DNA from: Gammaproteobacteria bacterium
GTDB taxonomy: Bacteria; Pseudomonadota; Gammaproteobacteria; DSM-16500
Reading direction: 5' to 3'
NCBI GenBank assembly: GCA_021325575.1
Contig: JAJPGW010000007.1
Location: forward strand, 186,001 to 250,000
DNA length: 64,000 nucleotides
Positions 7,605 to 16,444 of the stretch are shown piece by piece; within the stretch, counting starts at the first letter, position 1, and each line of letters opens with the position of its first letter. The notes below the pieces were generated by a model. That model searched no databases and was not told the origin of the DNA. It saw only the letters and a list, made by a program, of their open reading frames with translations. The position numbers and the translations under genes are program-made.

Positions 7605-8018
7605 TTGAAAGACACCCATCTAAAACAAGCCGGATTAAAAGTAACACTGCCGCGCATGAAAATCCTGCAAATACTGGAAAATGCCAAAGAGCACCATTTG
7701 AGCGCAGAAGATGTCTATCATATTCTATCAAAATCGGGTGAAGACATTGGTCTCGCCACGGTTTATCGCGTGCTCACTCAGTTCGAAGAAGCAGGGCTAG
7801 TCATTCGCCATAATTTCGAAGGTGGCCATTCCATTTTTGAATTAGACCATGGTCACCATCACGATCATTTAGTGTGCGTGAAGTGCGGACATGTGGAAGA
7901 GTTTGTCGACAGGGTGATTGAAGAACGTCAAGAACACGTTGCGCGCAATGCAGGTTATACGATTACCGATCACAGTTTAAATATTTATGGAATTTGTGGA
8001 GATTGCCAAAAGGAATAA
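7605..8018 (+). CDS. fur: Ferric uptake regulator Fur
   Basis: 137 residues. Fur is an Fe(II)-responsive repressor. N-terminal winged helix: KQAGLKVTLPRMKILQIL and the recognition region EDIGLATVYRVLTQFEEAGLV. The C-terminal dimer and metal part has FELDHGHHHDHLVCVKCGHVEEF, with the His cluster and the CxxC zinc site (CVKC), and a second cysteine pair near the end (CGDC). The start must be the TTG at 7605, preceded by TTGAGGAAA; no ATG lies before residue 18. This rare start suggests modest translation. It is followed after 2 bp by a small secreted protein gene, probably co-transcribed. Confidence 0.96.
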   Translation: MKDTHLKQAGLKVTLPRMKILQILENAKEHHLSAEDVYHILSKSGEDIGLATVYRVLTQFEEAGLVIRHNFEGGHSIFELDHGHHHDHLVCVKCGHVEEFVDRVIEERQEHVARNAGYTITDHSLNIYGICGDCQKE

Positions 8019-8020
8019 AA

Positions 8021-8734
8021 ATGCTAAAAAAATTGTTTGCAGGCGTGATAGCGAGCATAGTTTCCCCCGGTATTTTTGCAGCGGATGCAACCCAAATTAC
8101 TATTCCGGGATTTACGCCGCCCGGATCACAGGCTGTGATAATCTCAGAACCTGCAACAGAAATCACAACTGTTAAAACCACTACAACAGAAAAAAAAATC
8201 GACTATGAAGAAGAACAAAGAAAATTCGTAGAAAGTCTAAAAACCTGCAGCGCCGGCAAATTTGTTGTCAAACAATTGAATCCTTTAATGGCCTCTGGCT
8301 ACGGTGACATCGAAACCGATGAAATCGGCGGTATGATCAATGGCAAATGTCATTTGAATAGAATGTTTTATCAAGAAGATGATAAACGCCTAAAAGAAAA
8401 ACCACCCGAAAAAACCGATAATCTAACCCCGACAACGACTGAGACAACCAATGCGACTCCAGAGGATCTTAAAAATCCAAAATTGCTCCATGGCCAAGAA
8501 TGTGATTTGTCACCCGCCATGATACAAGTGATGACCTCTTATACGGACCAGCAGGGTGTGGTTGCCGCTGATCAGCAGAGTTTTTATTCGCAATTGATTT
8601 TAACAGAATGTCAGTTATATGTGATTAAAGATGGCAAAAAACTAATGGAAATTCGCTCGCCAGTGAATGCAGAATCCGCTAAGCGCAATCACAAAAAAGA
8701 ACTATTGCGAAAGTCTGAAACGCATGTCGCTTGA
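8021..8734 (+). CDS. Secreted protein of unknown function
   Basis: 237 residues from the ATG at 8021, with AAGGAA 8-10 bp upstream; an in-frame ATG at 7994 lies inside fur and is less likely. The N-terminus is a signal peptide (LKKLFAGVIASIVSPGIFA, cleavage predicted after AFA-like IFA). The mature part is polar, with a Pro/Thr-rich linker near residues 125-145 and several cysteines (KTCSAG, KCHLN, ECDLSP, ECQLY) that could form disulphides in the periplasm. I recognise no family. It starts 2 bp after the fur stop, so it is probably in the fur transcript; a link to iron is not shown. Confidence 0.7.
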   Translation: MLKKLFAGVIASIVSPGIFAADATQITIPGFTPPGSQAVIISEPATEITTVKTTTTEKKIDYEEEQRKFVESLKTCSAGKFVVKQLNPLMASGYGDIETDEIGGMINGKCHLNRMFYQEDDKRLKEKPPEKTDNLTPTTTETTNATPEDLKNPKLLHGQECDLSPAMIQVMTSYTDQQGVVAADQQSFYSQLILTECQLYVIKDGKKLMEIRSPVNAESAKRNHKKELLRKSETHVA

Positions 8735-8763
8735 TGCAAGTTGCGCGCTTTGACATCGCTAAT

Positions 8764-9792
8764 TTAGGTGTCTCTGCGCGCTCTACCTCTTCCAAAGGTC
8801 ACTTCTTCAGTTGTCACTTCCTGGGTCGCTACTTCTTCCCCAACTGCTGCATTTTCTTTGGCTAATAAAGGCCCTAGGGTCATTACGATAGTATTTCCTT
8901 TGGGTTGTTCAATAAAGCCGAGAATTATTTCAGGATTCACTTTTCCCGTTAAAGCACCTGTAATTTGCAAATAAAGTAAGCATGCTTCTCTATAATTCGC
9001 CGCTTTCCATTCAAGAGTTTCTAATCCAGAATTATATTCTACTATTAGTTTAGCAACTCCCCGTGGTGTACCCGTTGTTTCGCTTACTAATTGAATCATT
9101 TCTGTATTGTGGTTACGACTGCTGATTGGCGGATTTTGTCTAAATTTAACGATGTTCCAGAGCGCTTCGATTACTTCAAAGTTAAAATCTTCTCGCTGCT
9201 GGGTTTCCGCACCTTTTTGTTCAGCAACAGTAATTCCAAAAACAGCCTTAAGAATTTGTGGGCCAAATTGTTGCTCAACAAAATTAATCAATTTTAAATT
9301 TTCATCCCGATAGTATGTTTGCACAGATTGCATTGTGCTTTTTTCAACTTCAAAAACTTGACAGGGTGGTTGAGCTTTTTGTTCTGTTTGTTTTTTATAA
9401 TATTCTTCTGCTTCTCGTTTGAGTTGATTCAATATTGTCTGACGGGATATAACTGTATAACTGTCGCCAGTTGTCATAATGGAATCTTCAGAAGATTTTT
9501 CTGCATTGGCTTCTAGTTGTGTTATGAGAATCCGAAATTTTTGAACAGTGAAATAATGATGAAAAGGAGTCGTTTTTCCTCGTCCTAAGTGAAGCACCAT
9601 TGGCGCATAATATTGTACAGAACATTTGCCCGCTTCAAATTTTTGAACATCTCGCGTAGGGGTGAAAACCGACCAACAATATCTTTGTCGCACTTTGTCA
9701 TTGGCTGGGGCTGGATTTTTTTGGGCATTTAGATAGGTAACAACTTTATTGGCTTCTTCTGGTGTTAGTCCTGGGATTCTGTTATTGGCCAT
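8764..9792 (-). CDS. Uncharacterised protein, possibly effector-like
   Basis: 342 residues from the ATG at 9792, with GAGAAGC upstream; a TTG at 9822 would add ten residues. No signal peptide, membrane segment or known motif is visible. The N-terminus has a short helical start (IPGLTPEEANKVVTYLNAQ) and the C-terminus is Glu/Thr-rich and then Arg-rich (TEEVTFGRGRARRDT). The gene converges with the fur-linked gene and is flanked upstream by two copies of the palindromic repeat. Its unrelated composition and lack of a family resemble the other large uncharacterised proteins in this window. Function unknown. Confidence 0.6.
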   Translation of the reverse strand: MANNRIPGLTPEEANKVVTYLNAQKNPAPANDKVRQRYCWSVFTPTRDVQKFEAGKCSVQYYAPMVLHLGRGKTTPFHHYFTVQKFRILITQLEANAEKSSEDSIMTTGDSYTVISRQTILNQLKREAEEYYKKQTEQKAQPPCQVFEVEKSTMQSVQTYYRDENLKLINFVEQQFGPQILKAVFGITVAEQKGAETQQREDFNFEVIEALWNIVKFRQNPPISSRNHNTEMIQLVSETTGTPRGVAKLIVEYNSGLETLEWKAANYREACLLYLQITGALTGKVNPEIILGFIEQPKGNTIVMTLGPLLAKENAAVGEEVATQEVTTEEVTFGRGRARRDT

Positions 9793-9807
9793 ATTAGCTT
9801 CTCGCTC

Positions 9808-9831
9808 GATTAAATTGAACAAAGTTTAATC
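9808..9831. repeat. 7-bp inverted repeat upstream of the 342-residue protein
   Basis: GATTAAA and TTTAATC are separated by 10 bp and lie 16 bp upstream of the ATG at 9792. This could be an operator for the minus-strand gene, but no regulator is assigned. Confidence 0.35.
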
Positions 9832-9862
9832 TATAAAATAGGTTTTTTCAAGAAGAAAAAGA

Positions 9863-9937
9863 GCTGTCTTTGCGAGCCACATATGGGGCGAAGCAAGTTC
9901 AAGAGATTGCTTCGGCACTTCGTGCCTCGCAATGACG
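9863..9937. repeat. Palindromic intergenic repeat, copy 1 (partly degenerate)
   Basis: Shares the core of the recurring element: TTTGCGAG at the left, GCGAAGCAA, then AGATTGCTTCG, ending CTCGCAATGAC. The left end is diverged compared with other copies. It is followed after 13 bp by copy 2. Confidence 0.7.
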
Positions 9938-9950
9938 AAGAAAATGGCTT

Positions 9951-10031
9951 GTCATTGCGAGGAGCGCTTTTTGCGACGAAGCAATCTGAAAAAGATTGCT
10001 TCGACCGTAAAAAGCACGTTCTCGCAATGAC
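9951..10031. repeat. Palindromic intergenic repeat, copy 2
   Basis: GTCATTGCGAG at the left and CTCGCAATGAC at the right are reverse complements, with an inner pair CGAAGCAATCT/AGATTGCTTCG. The 3' end stops 2 bp before the recN stop codon. Confidence 0.85.
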
Positions 10032-10033
10032 AG

Positions 10034-11731
10034 TCAACTATTGGCTTCTTTCAACACCGCATCCGCTTTTTCCAGCATCTCCCGCGCATGATCCAGCGTT
10101 TTTTGCGTGATTTCCATGCCGCCTAACATGCGTGCGAGTTCGGTTACTTTTTCGGAGGCGGATAAAGGTTGAATTTCAGTGTAGGTAATATCTTTTTTCG
10201 TAGTCTTTTCGACGCGCAAATGATGATGACCTTGCGCTGCAACTTGCGGTGCATGCGTCACACAAAAAACCTGATGCGTTTTGCCTAATTTACGAATTTG
10301 TTTGCCAACGACTTCCGCAATACCGCCACCGATTCCGACATCCACTTCATCAAAAATTAAAATCGGAATTGTATGCTGTTCAGCTGTTGCAAGATGAATC
10401 GCTAAGCTAATACGAGACAATTCGCCGCCTGATGCAATTTTTGCAAGCGGTTGTAATTCTTGTCCAGCATTGGTTTTAATTTCAAAAATAATATTCTCCA
10501 TCCCATGCGGCGAAGGATGAGAAAAATCCTCCATTTCAAATAAAATATGAAATTCACCGTGCGGCAATCCCAATTCATGAATGGTTGCGGTAATTTCATC
10601 CGCTAATTTTTTCGCGGCTTTCAAGCGGCTTTGGCTAAGTTTGTGCGCCACCTCGTGATAATGTTTTTCCAGCGCTTCCAGTTTTTGTTGTAATTCAGAA
10701 AGACGACTGTCACTTTTTTCAAGTTCTGAAAATTCTTGTGATAATTTTTGGTAATGATCAAAAAGTTCATTCGGTGCCACTTTGTGTTTTCGAGCTAAAT
10801 CGAATAAAACACTGATGCGTTGTTCGACATATTGCAAGCGTTCTGGATCAAGTTGTGCGGTTTCGAGATAACGTCGTAATTCATCTTCGGTGTCGCTTGC
10901 TTGAATAATAATGTTTTTGATCGCTTCGATCCAAGTCGAAATTTTCGGATCAACTCGTTGTACCGTTTCAAGTGATTGCAGGGTTTGTTGCAGTGCATGC
11001 AGCACATTGAATTCTTCATTTTCCGCAAGTGTCTGAAGCGCTTTAGTAATATTTTGTAATAATTCATCCGAATGAGCTAATTGTTTATGCTCCAAATCCA
11101 GCGCTTGAAATTCATCGGGTGTCAAATGCAGGGCTTCAAGTTCCTGCAATTGAAATTTTAAAAATTCACCGCGTTTTTCTCGATCATCCGATAATTTTTG
11201 CAAGGCATAAATTTCACGCGATAAGGTTTGCCATTCTTCGGCAAGCGTGTGCACAGCATCCACTAAGGTTGTATGTCCCGCATAACGATCTAACATTTCG
11301 CGCTGCAAATGCGATTTTAATAACGCTTGATGTTCATGTTGCCCATGAATATTAATTAAAAGTTCACTGAAAGTTCGCAAGGGTTGCAAGGTTGTCGGCA
11401 TAGAATTAATAAAACAACGCGAACGCCCATCTTTGTTGATGGTGCGGCGAATAATGCACTCACCATGCTCATTGTCGAGTTCATAATTTTTTAACCAGGC
11501 GCGCGCTTCGGGACAATGTGTGATATCAAAAGACAAAGCAATCTCAGCTTTTTCCTGGCCTTGCCGAATCATTTCAGGTGTTGATCGTTCGCCGAGCGCT
11601 AATTCAATGGCATCAATTAAAATCGATTTTCCAGCGCCCGTTTCACCGGTGATGATGGTGGTACCCGGTTGGAACTCAAGATTCAGTTCCTGAATAGTGA
11701 CGAGGTTGCTAATTTTTATGTGGGTCAGCAT
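10034..11731 (-). CDS. recN: DNA repair ATPase RecN
   Basis: 565 residues, typical length. RecN is an SMC-like ATPase that acts in double-strand break repair. Walker A GETGAGKS at residues 29-36, a long central coiled coil (about 150-370), the signature region ASGGELSRISLAIHLA, and Walker B ILIFDEVDVGIGGG near residue 455-468 are all present. The ATG at 11731 lies 7 bp downstream of the nadK stop, so nadK-recN are probably one transcript. An SOS box was not identified. The stop codon is two bases from a palindromic repeat. Confidence 0.97.
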   Translation of the reverse strand: MLTHIKISNLVTIQELNLEFQPGTTIITGETGAGKSILIDAIELALGERSTPEMIRQGQEKAEIALSFDITHCPEARAWLKNYELDNEHGECIIRRTINKDGRSRCFINSMPTTLQPLRTFSELLINIHGQHEHQALLKSHLQREMLDRYAGHTTLVDAVHTLAEEWQTLSREIYALQKLSDDREKRGEFLKFQLQELEALHLTPDEFQALDLEHKQLAHSDELLQNITKALQTLAENEEFNVLHALQQTLQSLETVQRVDPKISTWIEAIKNIIIQASDTEDELRRYLETAQLDPERLQYVEQRISVLFDLARKHKVAPNELFDHYQKLSQEFSELEKSDSRLSELQQKLEALEKHYHEVAHKLSQSRLKAAKKLADEITATIHELGLPHGEFHILFEMEDFSHPSPHGMENIIFEIKTNAGQELQPLAKIASGGELSRISLAIHLATAEQHTIPILIFDEVDVGIGGGIAEVVGKQIRKLGKTHQVFCVTHAPQVAAQGHHHLRVEKTTKKDITYTEIQPLSASEKVTELARMLGGMEITQKTLDHAREMLEKADAVLKEANS

Positions 11732-11738
11732 GTTCTTG

Positions 11739-12623
11739 TTATTCCGTGTAATTTAATTTTTTCCCCCAGTGCAGCTTACTTCTTAGTGCCTCATAATAAT
11801 TATAATCCAGCGGATGGATCAGATGTAATTTTTTAGCCTTCTTTCGGATAATAATATGGCTGCCCGGTGGGGTGGTTATATAGTCACGGCCATCGGAACT
11901 CAGGCGTGGCGAGGTCTGGTTGTGTGGTGAAATAATGATCCGTATCTCGCGGTCGCCCTCAATCACAATAGGCCGGTTATTCAAACTATGGGGAAACATG
12001 GGGACTAATACGATCGCATCCAACTGGGGATGCAAAATAGGGCCGCCACCGGAGAGGGCATAGGCTGTGGAACCCGTGGGGGTCGCGACAATTAAACCAT
12101 CGGAATCTTGGCTACAGACAAATTTGTCGTCGATATAGATTTCAAATTCTACCATATGAGGAACGGCATCGGGAATCATCGCGACTTCATTCAGCGCATC
12201 ATCTTCACCGATTTTTTTATCGTGAAGTTCGATTCGGGATGTCAGTAAAAAACGTTTTTCGATAGTGTATTTTCCCTCAAGAATATCTTTTATTTTCTCA
12301 AGGTGTTTTGGAAGAATATCCGTTAAAAAACCGAGACTGCCGCGATTAATCCCTAAAACAGGCGTTTCATAATCCACGACTGCATGTGCTGCATTAATCA
12401 AACTGCCATCACCGCCGACCACAATGACGAGATCACAGTTTTTGCCTAATTCTTCTCGCGTGATAATAGGCAATGAGGGTGAGGGCAATAATTCAGCGGT
12501 TTCCCTTTCAATCATGAGTGATTGTTTTAAACCCTGTAAATAATTCACCAGCGCTAGAACGGTTTCTTTGACGCCGGGGGTTTTGACCCGGCCAATGATC
12601 CCGATTTTTTTGAAAGCAGCCAT
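11739..12623 (-). CDS. nadK: NAD kinase
   Basis: 294 residues. It phosphorylates NAD to NADP using ATP or polyphosphate. The catalytic GGDGS lies at residues 70-74, followed by the NAD-binding LGINRGSLGFLTDI, then DALNEVAM, SDGLIVATPTGSTAYALSGGGPI and SSDGRDY, all diagnostic of the family. It is followed by recN after 7 bp and is divergent from hrcA; the two start codons are 72 bp apart. nadK-recN next to the heat-shock operon is a common gammaproteobacterial order. Confidence 0.97.
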   Translation of the reverse strand: MAAFKKIGIIGRVKTPGVKETVLALVNYLQGLKQSLMIERETAELLPSPSLPIITREELGKNCDLVIVVGGDGSLINAAHAVVDYETPVLGINRGSLGFLTDILPKHLEKIKDILEGKYTIEKRFLLTSRIELHDKKIGEDDALNEVAMIPDAVPHMVEFEIYIDDKFVCSQDSDGLIVATPTGSTAYALSGGGPILHPQLDAIVLVPMFPHSLNNRPIVIEGDREIRIIISPHNQTSPRLSSDGRDYITTPPGSHIIIRKKAKKLHLIHPLDYNYYEALRSKLHWGKKLNYTE

Positions 12624-12695
12624 GCATCATCCTTTTATCAAGTATGGTAAAATTTTATGTTATATTAACGTCCTGCACCATAGGGTTTCGAAAAT

Positions 12696-13730
12696 ATGAG
12701 TGAAATCGCTGTCAATCAAAGGGCTCAACAGGTTTTAAAACTCCTGGTTGAACGCTATATCCAGGATGGAAGTCCTGTCGGGTCTAAAACCCTGGCCGAA
12801 GAATACCGTCTGGGTTTGAGCTCGGCGTCCGTCCGCAATATTTTAGCGGATCTTGAAGATAGTGGTTTTTTAACGTCACCACACACATCTGCAGGCCGTA
12901 TTCCAACCGAATTGGGTTATCGTTTTTTTGTGGATAGTTTGTTAACGGTTAAACCCCTGGATCAATCATCGATTGATACGTTGAAAAATACCTTTGATCC
13001 TGATCAAAACACATCGACTTTGGTGCAATCGGCTTCGTCATTATTGTCTACGATTACCCAAATGATTGGCATTGTAACGCTACCGCGACGCAATCGATTT
13101 GAATTGCGGCAAGTGGAATTTTTGCCCTTGTCGGGCAATCGTGTTTTAGTGATTTTAGTGTTAAATAATCGCGAAGTGGAAAATCGCGTGATTTACACGG
13201 AAAAAACTTACTCCCACAGTGAATTGCAGCAAGCCGCGAATTTTTTAAATGCGCATTATGCGGGAAAAGATTTATTAACCGCGCGCAAAGAATTATTACA
13301 AGCCATGCAAAACGATCGCGATGATATGGCATCGTTATTGCAAACGGCGATTGATATTGCAAATAAAGCTTTTTCTGAAAAAAATAAGGCAAGCCAGGAT
13401 TATATCATTGCCGGCCAAAATCACATGGTAAACAAAGAAGCCAACGTCGATCGTTTGCGCGCGCTTTTTGAGGCATTTACGCAAAAACAACAAATTTTGC
13501 AGTTGCTAGATTATTCACTGGATGCAGAAGGCATTCAGATTTTTATCGGTAAAGAATCCCGCTGTGAAGCCTTGAATAATTGCAGCGTAGTTACGACTTC
13601 TTATGCAATTGATGGTGAACTCGTGGGAAGCTTAGGCATTATTGGGCCAACTCGTATGCCTTATGATCGCGTCATTTCAGCCGTCGATGTAACAGCAAAA
13701 TTATTGTCAGCCGCCTTGAATCAGGGATAA
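12696..13730 (+). CDS. hrcA: Heat-inducible transcription repressor HrcA
   Basis: 344 residues. HrcA represses chaperone operons by binding the CIRCE inverted repeat. The N-terminal winged helix is clear (VERYIQDGSPVGSKTLAEEYRLGLSSASVRNILADLEDSGFLTSPHTSAGRIPTELGYRFFVDSLL region), and the C-terminal half has the GAF-like inserted domain with LGIIGPTRMPYDRVISAVD. It heads hrcA-grpE-dnaK-dnaJ. I looked for a CIRCE (TTAGCACTC-N9-GAGTGCTAA) upstream of hrcA, grpE and dnaK and did not see one. A TATATT -10-like element lies at 12661. Confidence 0.96.
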   Translation: MSEIAVNQRAQQVLKLLVERYIQDGSPVGSKTLAEEYRLGLSSASVRNILADLEDSGFLTSPHTSAGRIPTELGYRFFVDSLLTVKPLDQSSIDTLKNTFDPDQNTSTLVQSASSLLSTITQMIGIVTLPRRNRFELRQVEFLPLSGNRVLVILVLNNREVENRVIYTEKTYSHSELQQAANFLNAHYAGKDLLTARKELLQAMQNDRDDMASLLQTAIDIANKAFSEKNKASQDYIIAGQNHMVNKEANVDRLRALFEAFTQKQQILQLLDYSLDAEGIQIFIGKESRCEALNNCSVVTTSYAIDGELVGSLGIIGPTRMPYDRVISAVDVTAKLLSAALNQG

Positions 13731-13775
13731 TAGGCCCCATATTAACCGATGTTAATAAGTGACAGGAGAGATCAA

Positions 13776-14315
13776 GTGACCAAAGATCACAAAGAAAAGC
13801 ATTCTGATATTGATGAGAGCAATATCCCGACTGAATTATTGGAACATCCGTCTTACGTGGATTTGCAAAATAAATTAACTGAAGCCGAAGAAAAAGCCAC
13901 GCAATACTGGGACCGTTTGTTACGCACGCAAGCTGAAACGGAAAATATGCAGCGTCGCGCACAACGTGATGTAGAAAATGCGCATAAATATGCCCTAGAA
14001 AAATTTATCACGGAATTATTACCCGTCATTGATAGTTTGGAGCGTTCCACCAGTTTGCATGAAGACCATCAGCATAGTGTCTTGGAGGGCGTGAATCTCA
14101 CCCTGAAAATGCTGTATGGCGTCCTGGAAAAGTTTAATATTCAGCAAATCGACCCTTTGACCCAGCCTTTTAACCCTGAATTACATCAGGCCGTCTCGAC
14201 CCAAGTGGATTCTACAGTTCCGCCAAATACGGTATTGAATGTACTACAAAAAGGCTATTTATTGAACAATCGCTTGGTTCGTCCAGCGTTGGTTGTTGTT
14301 TCAAAACCGGGTTGA
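13776..14315 (+). CDS. grpE: Nucleotide exchange factor GrpE
   Basis: 179 residues from the GTG at 13776. AGGAGAG sits 5-6 bp upstream, a much better ribosome site than for the ATG at 13749. GrpE releases ADP from DnaK. The long N-terminal helix (EEKATQYWDRLLRTQAETENMQRRAQRDVENAHKYALEKFI region) forms the dimer coiled coil, and the C-terminal beta-domain has INPxxHQAV-like FNPELHQAVSTQ and VLQKGYLLNNRLVRPALVVVSK. It lies between hrcA (gap 45 bp) and dnaK (gap 53 bp). Confidence 0.95.
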   Translation: MTKDHKEKHSDIDESNIPTELLEHPSYVDLQNKLTEAEEKATQYWDRLLRTQAETENMQRRAQRDVENAHKYALEKFITELLPVIDSLERSTSLHEDHQHSVLEGVNLTLKMLYGVLEKFNIQQIDPLTQPFNPELHQAVSTQVDSTVPPNTVLNVLQKGYLLNNRLVRPALVVVSKPG

Positions 14316-14368
14316 AAAACAGAAAATCGCCCCTATATATAAGTTATTGATGATAATTGGAGAATAAT

Positions 14369-16312
14369 ATGGCCGGTAAGATTATTGGTATAGACTTAGG
14401 TACAACAAATTCCTGCGTAGCAGTGATGGAAGGCGACAAAGTCCGCGTCATTGAGAATGCCGAAGGCGAGCGCACGACACCTTCTGTCGTGGCTTTTTTG
14501 GATAATGGTGAAGTATTGGTCGGTCAACCTGCAAAACGTCAGGCGGTCACGAACCCTGCTAATACCATTTATGCAGCAAAACGCTTAATTGGTCGCCGTT
14601 ATGACGAAGATGTCGTCAAAAAAGACATGGAAATTGTGCCGTACAAAATCGTTCGTGCCGACAATGGCGATGCTTGGGTTGAGGTATTGGGCAATAAAAA
14701 ATTAGCCCCACAACAAGTGTCGGCTTATGTTTTAATGAAAATGAAAAAAACCGCAGAAGATTATCTCGGTCATCCGGTCACCGAAGCTGTGATCACGGTT
14801 CCTGCCTATTTTAATGATTCACAACGTCAGGCAACCAAAGACGCAGGACGCATTGCGGGTTTAGATGTGAAACGTATTATCAATGAGCCAACGGCTGCTG
14901 CACTCGCATTTGGTATGGATAAAAAACCCGGCGATCGCAAAATTGCCGTGTACGATCTCGGTGGTGGTACTTTTGATATTTCCATTATTGAAATTGCAGA
15001 AGTCGACAAAGAACATCAATTCGAAGTGTTATCCACAAACGGTGACACGTTCTTAGGTGGTGAAGATTTTGATTTACGCATCATTAATTATCTGGTCGAT
15101 GAATTTAAAAAATCGTCGGGTATCAATTTGCGAAATGATCCGCTGGCATTGCAACGCTTAAAAGAAGCAGCGGAAAAAGCAAAAATTGAATTATCTTCTA
15201 CTCAACAAACCGAAGTGAACTTGCCTTATATCACCGCGGATGCGAGTGGTCCTAAACACTTAAATATCAAAATTACTCGCGCGAAATTGGAATCGTTAGT
15301 CGAAGATTTAATTCAACGCACGATCGAACCTTGCAAAACTGCATTAAAAGATGCGGGATTAGATGCAGGACAAATCGAAGACGTGATTTTAGTCGGCGGT
15401 CAAACCCGTATGCCGCTGGTTCAAGAAACCGTCAAAAAATTATTTGGCAAAGAACCACGCCGTGACGTGAATCCGGATGAAGCCGTTGCTGTCGGTGCTG
15501 CGATTCAAGGTGCGGTATTAGGAGGTTCCGTAAAAGACGTGTTGTTACTCGATGTGACGCCATTATCTTTAGGTATTGAAACCTTAGGTGGTGTGATGAC
15601 CAAACTCATCGAAAAAAATACCACGATCCCAACCAAAGCCACGCAAACTTTTTCGACCGCAGGCGACAATCAAACTGCAGTGACCGTGCATGTTCTGCAA
15701 GGCGAACGTGAAATGGCATCGGGCAATAAATCACTCGGCCGTTTTGATTTAACCGACATTCCGCCAGCACCACGCGGCATGCCGCAAATCGAAGTGACAT
15801 TTGATATCGATGCGAATGGTATTTTACATGTGTCTGCAAAAGATAAAGCAACCGGTAAAGCCCAATCGATCGTGATCAAAGCATCCAGCGGTTTGACCGA
15901 AGAAGAAGTGAAAAACATGGTGAAAGACGCTGAAGCGCATGCCGCGGAAGATAAAAAATTCCACGAATTAGTCGGCGCGCGCAATCAGGCTGATAACATG
16001 ATCCATGCCGTCACCAAATCATTAAGCGAAGCTGGTGACAAAGTAACACCGGATGAGCGCAAAAATATCGAGCAAGCGGTTGATGCCTTGAAAGAAACGT
16101 TAAAAGGCAATGATAAAGATGCGATCGAAGCAAAAACGAAAGCGCTGACCGATGCTTCTGCAAAAATGGCTGAAAAATTGTATGCTTCACAGCAACAACA
16201 ACCGCCCGGTGCAGGTCCAACATCAGGTCAAACCGAACAACCACAAGGTGAAAAGAAAGAAAATGTGGTGGATGCGGAGTTTGAAGAAGTGAAGGATGAT
16301 AAGAAACAATAA
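14369..16312 (+). CDS. dnaK: Chaperone DnaK (Hsp70)
   Basis: 647 residues from the ATG at 14369, with TTGGAGAA just upstream; a TTG four codons earlier is not needed. ATPase domain: [17 protein letters not shown] at the start, [28 protein letters not shown], the phosphate loop [10 protein letters not shown] and [11 protein letters not shown]. The linker [18 protein letters not shown] leads to the substrate-binding domain, and the C-terminal tail ends in a [25 protein letters not shown]-type acidic segment with EEVKDD. This is a DnaK of usual proteobacterial length, not HscA. It is followed by a palindromic repeat before dnaJ. Confidence 0.99.
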   Translation: MAGKIIGIDLGTTNSCVAVMEGDKVRVIENAEGERTTPSVVAFLDNGEVLVGQPAKRQAVTNPANTIYAAKRLIGRRYDEDVVKKDMEIVPYKIVRADNGDAWVEVLGNKKLAPQQVSAYVLMKMKKTAEDYLGHPVTEAVITVPAYFNDSQRQATKDAGRIAGLDVKRIINEPTAAALAFGMDKKPGDRKIAVYDLGGGTFDISIIEIAEVDKEHQFEVLSTNGDTFLGGEDFDLRIINYLVDEFKKSSGINLRNDPLALQRLKEAAEKAKIELSSTQQTEVNLPYITADASGPKHLNIKITRAKLESLVEDLIQRTIEPCKTALKDAGLDAGQIEDVILVGGQTRMPLVQETVKKLFGKEPRRDVNPDEAVAVGAAIQGAVLGGSVKDVLLLDVTPLSLGIETLGGVMTKLIEKNTTIPTKATQTFSTAGDNQTAVTVHVLQGEREMASGNKSLGRFDLTDIPPAPRGMPQIEVTFDIDANGILHVSAKDKATGKAQSIVIKASSGLTEEEVKNMVKDAEAHAAEDKKFHELVGARNQADNMIHAVTKSLSEAGDKVTPDERKNIEQAVDALKETLKGNDKDAIEAKTKALTDASAKMAEKLYASQQQQPPGAGPTSGQTEQPQGEKKENVVDAEFEEVKDDKKQ

Positions 16313-16327
16313 ATAATAGGCAAACCC

Positions 16328-16410
16328 GTCATTGCGAGACCCTGCTTTCTAGGGTCGAAGCAATCTCCCAAAGAGATTGCTTCGTCGTAAAAAGCACTCC
16401 TCGCAATGAC
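16328..16410. repeat. Palindromic intergenic repeat, copy 3 (dnaK-dnaJ gap)
   Basis: Outer arms GTCATTGCGAG and CTCGCAATGAC, inner arms CGAAGCAATCT and AGATTGCTTCG. It sits 15 bp after dnaK and 34 bp before the dnaJ ATG, inside the chaperone operon, where a strong RNA hairpin could alter the dnaK/dnaJ ratio. Confidence 0.9.
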
Positions 16411-16444
16411 AGCTATTTTTTTTAAGACTAAAGTGATAACAATC

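Noticed and set aside
9863-10031. CRISPR array, because of two adjacent repeat copies
   Set aside because: Only two diverged palindromic units of ~80 bp, no spacers of constant length and no cas genes.
9831-10110. Short reading frames on both strands over the double palindromic repeat
   Set aside because: They consist of repeat sequence and the end of recN; similar frames occur at every copy of the element.
12624-12695. CIRCE element for HrcA upstream of hrcA (also searched before grpE and dnaK)
   Set aside because: No TTAGCACTC-N9-GAGTGCTAA-like repeat is present; the AGCACTC before dnaJ belongs to the palindromic repeat.
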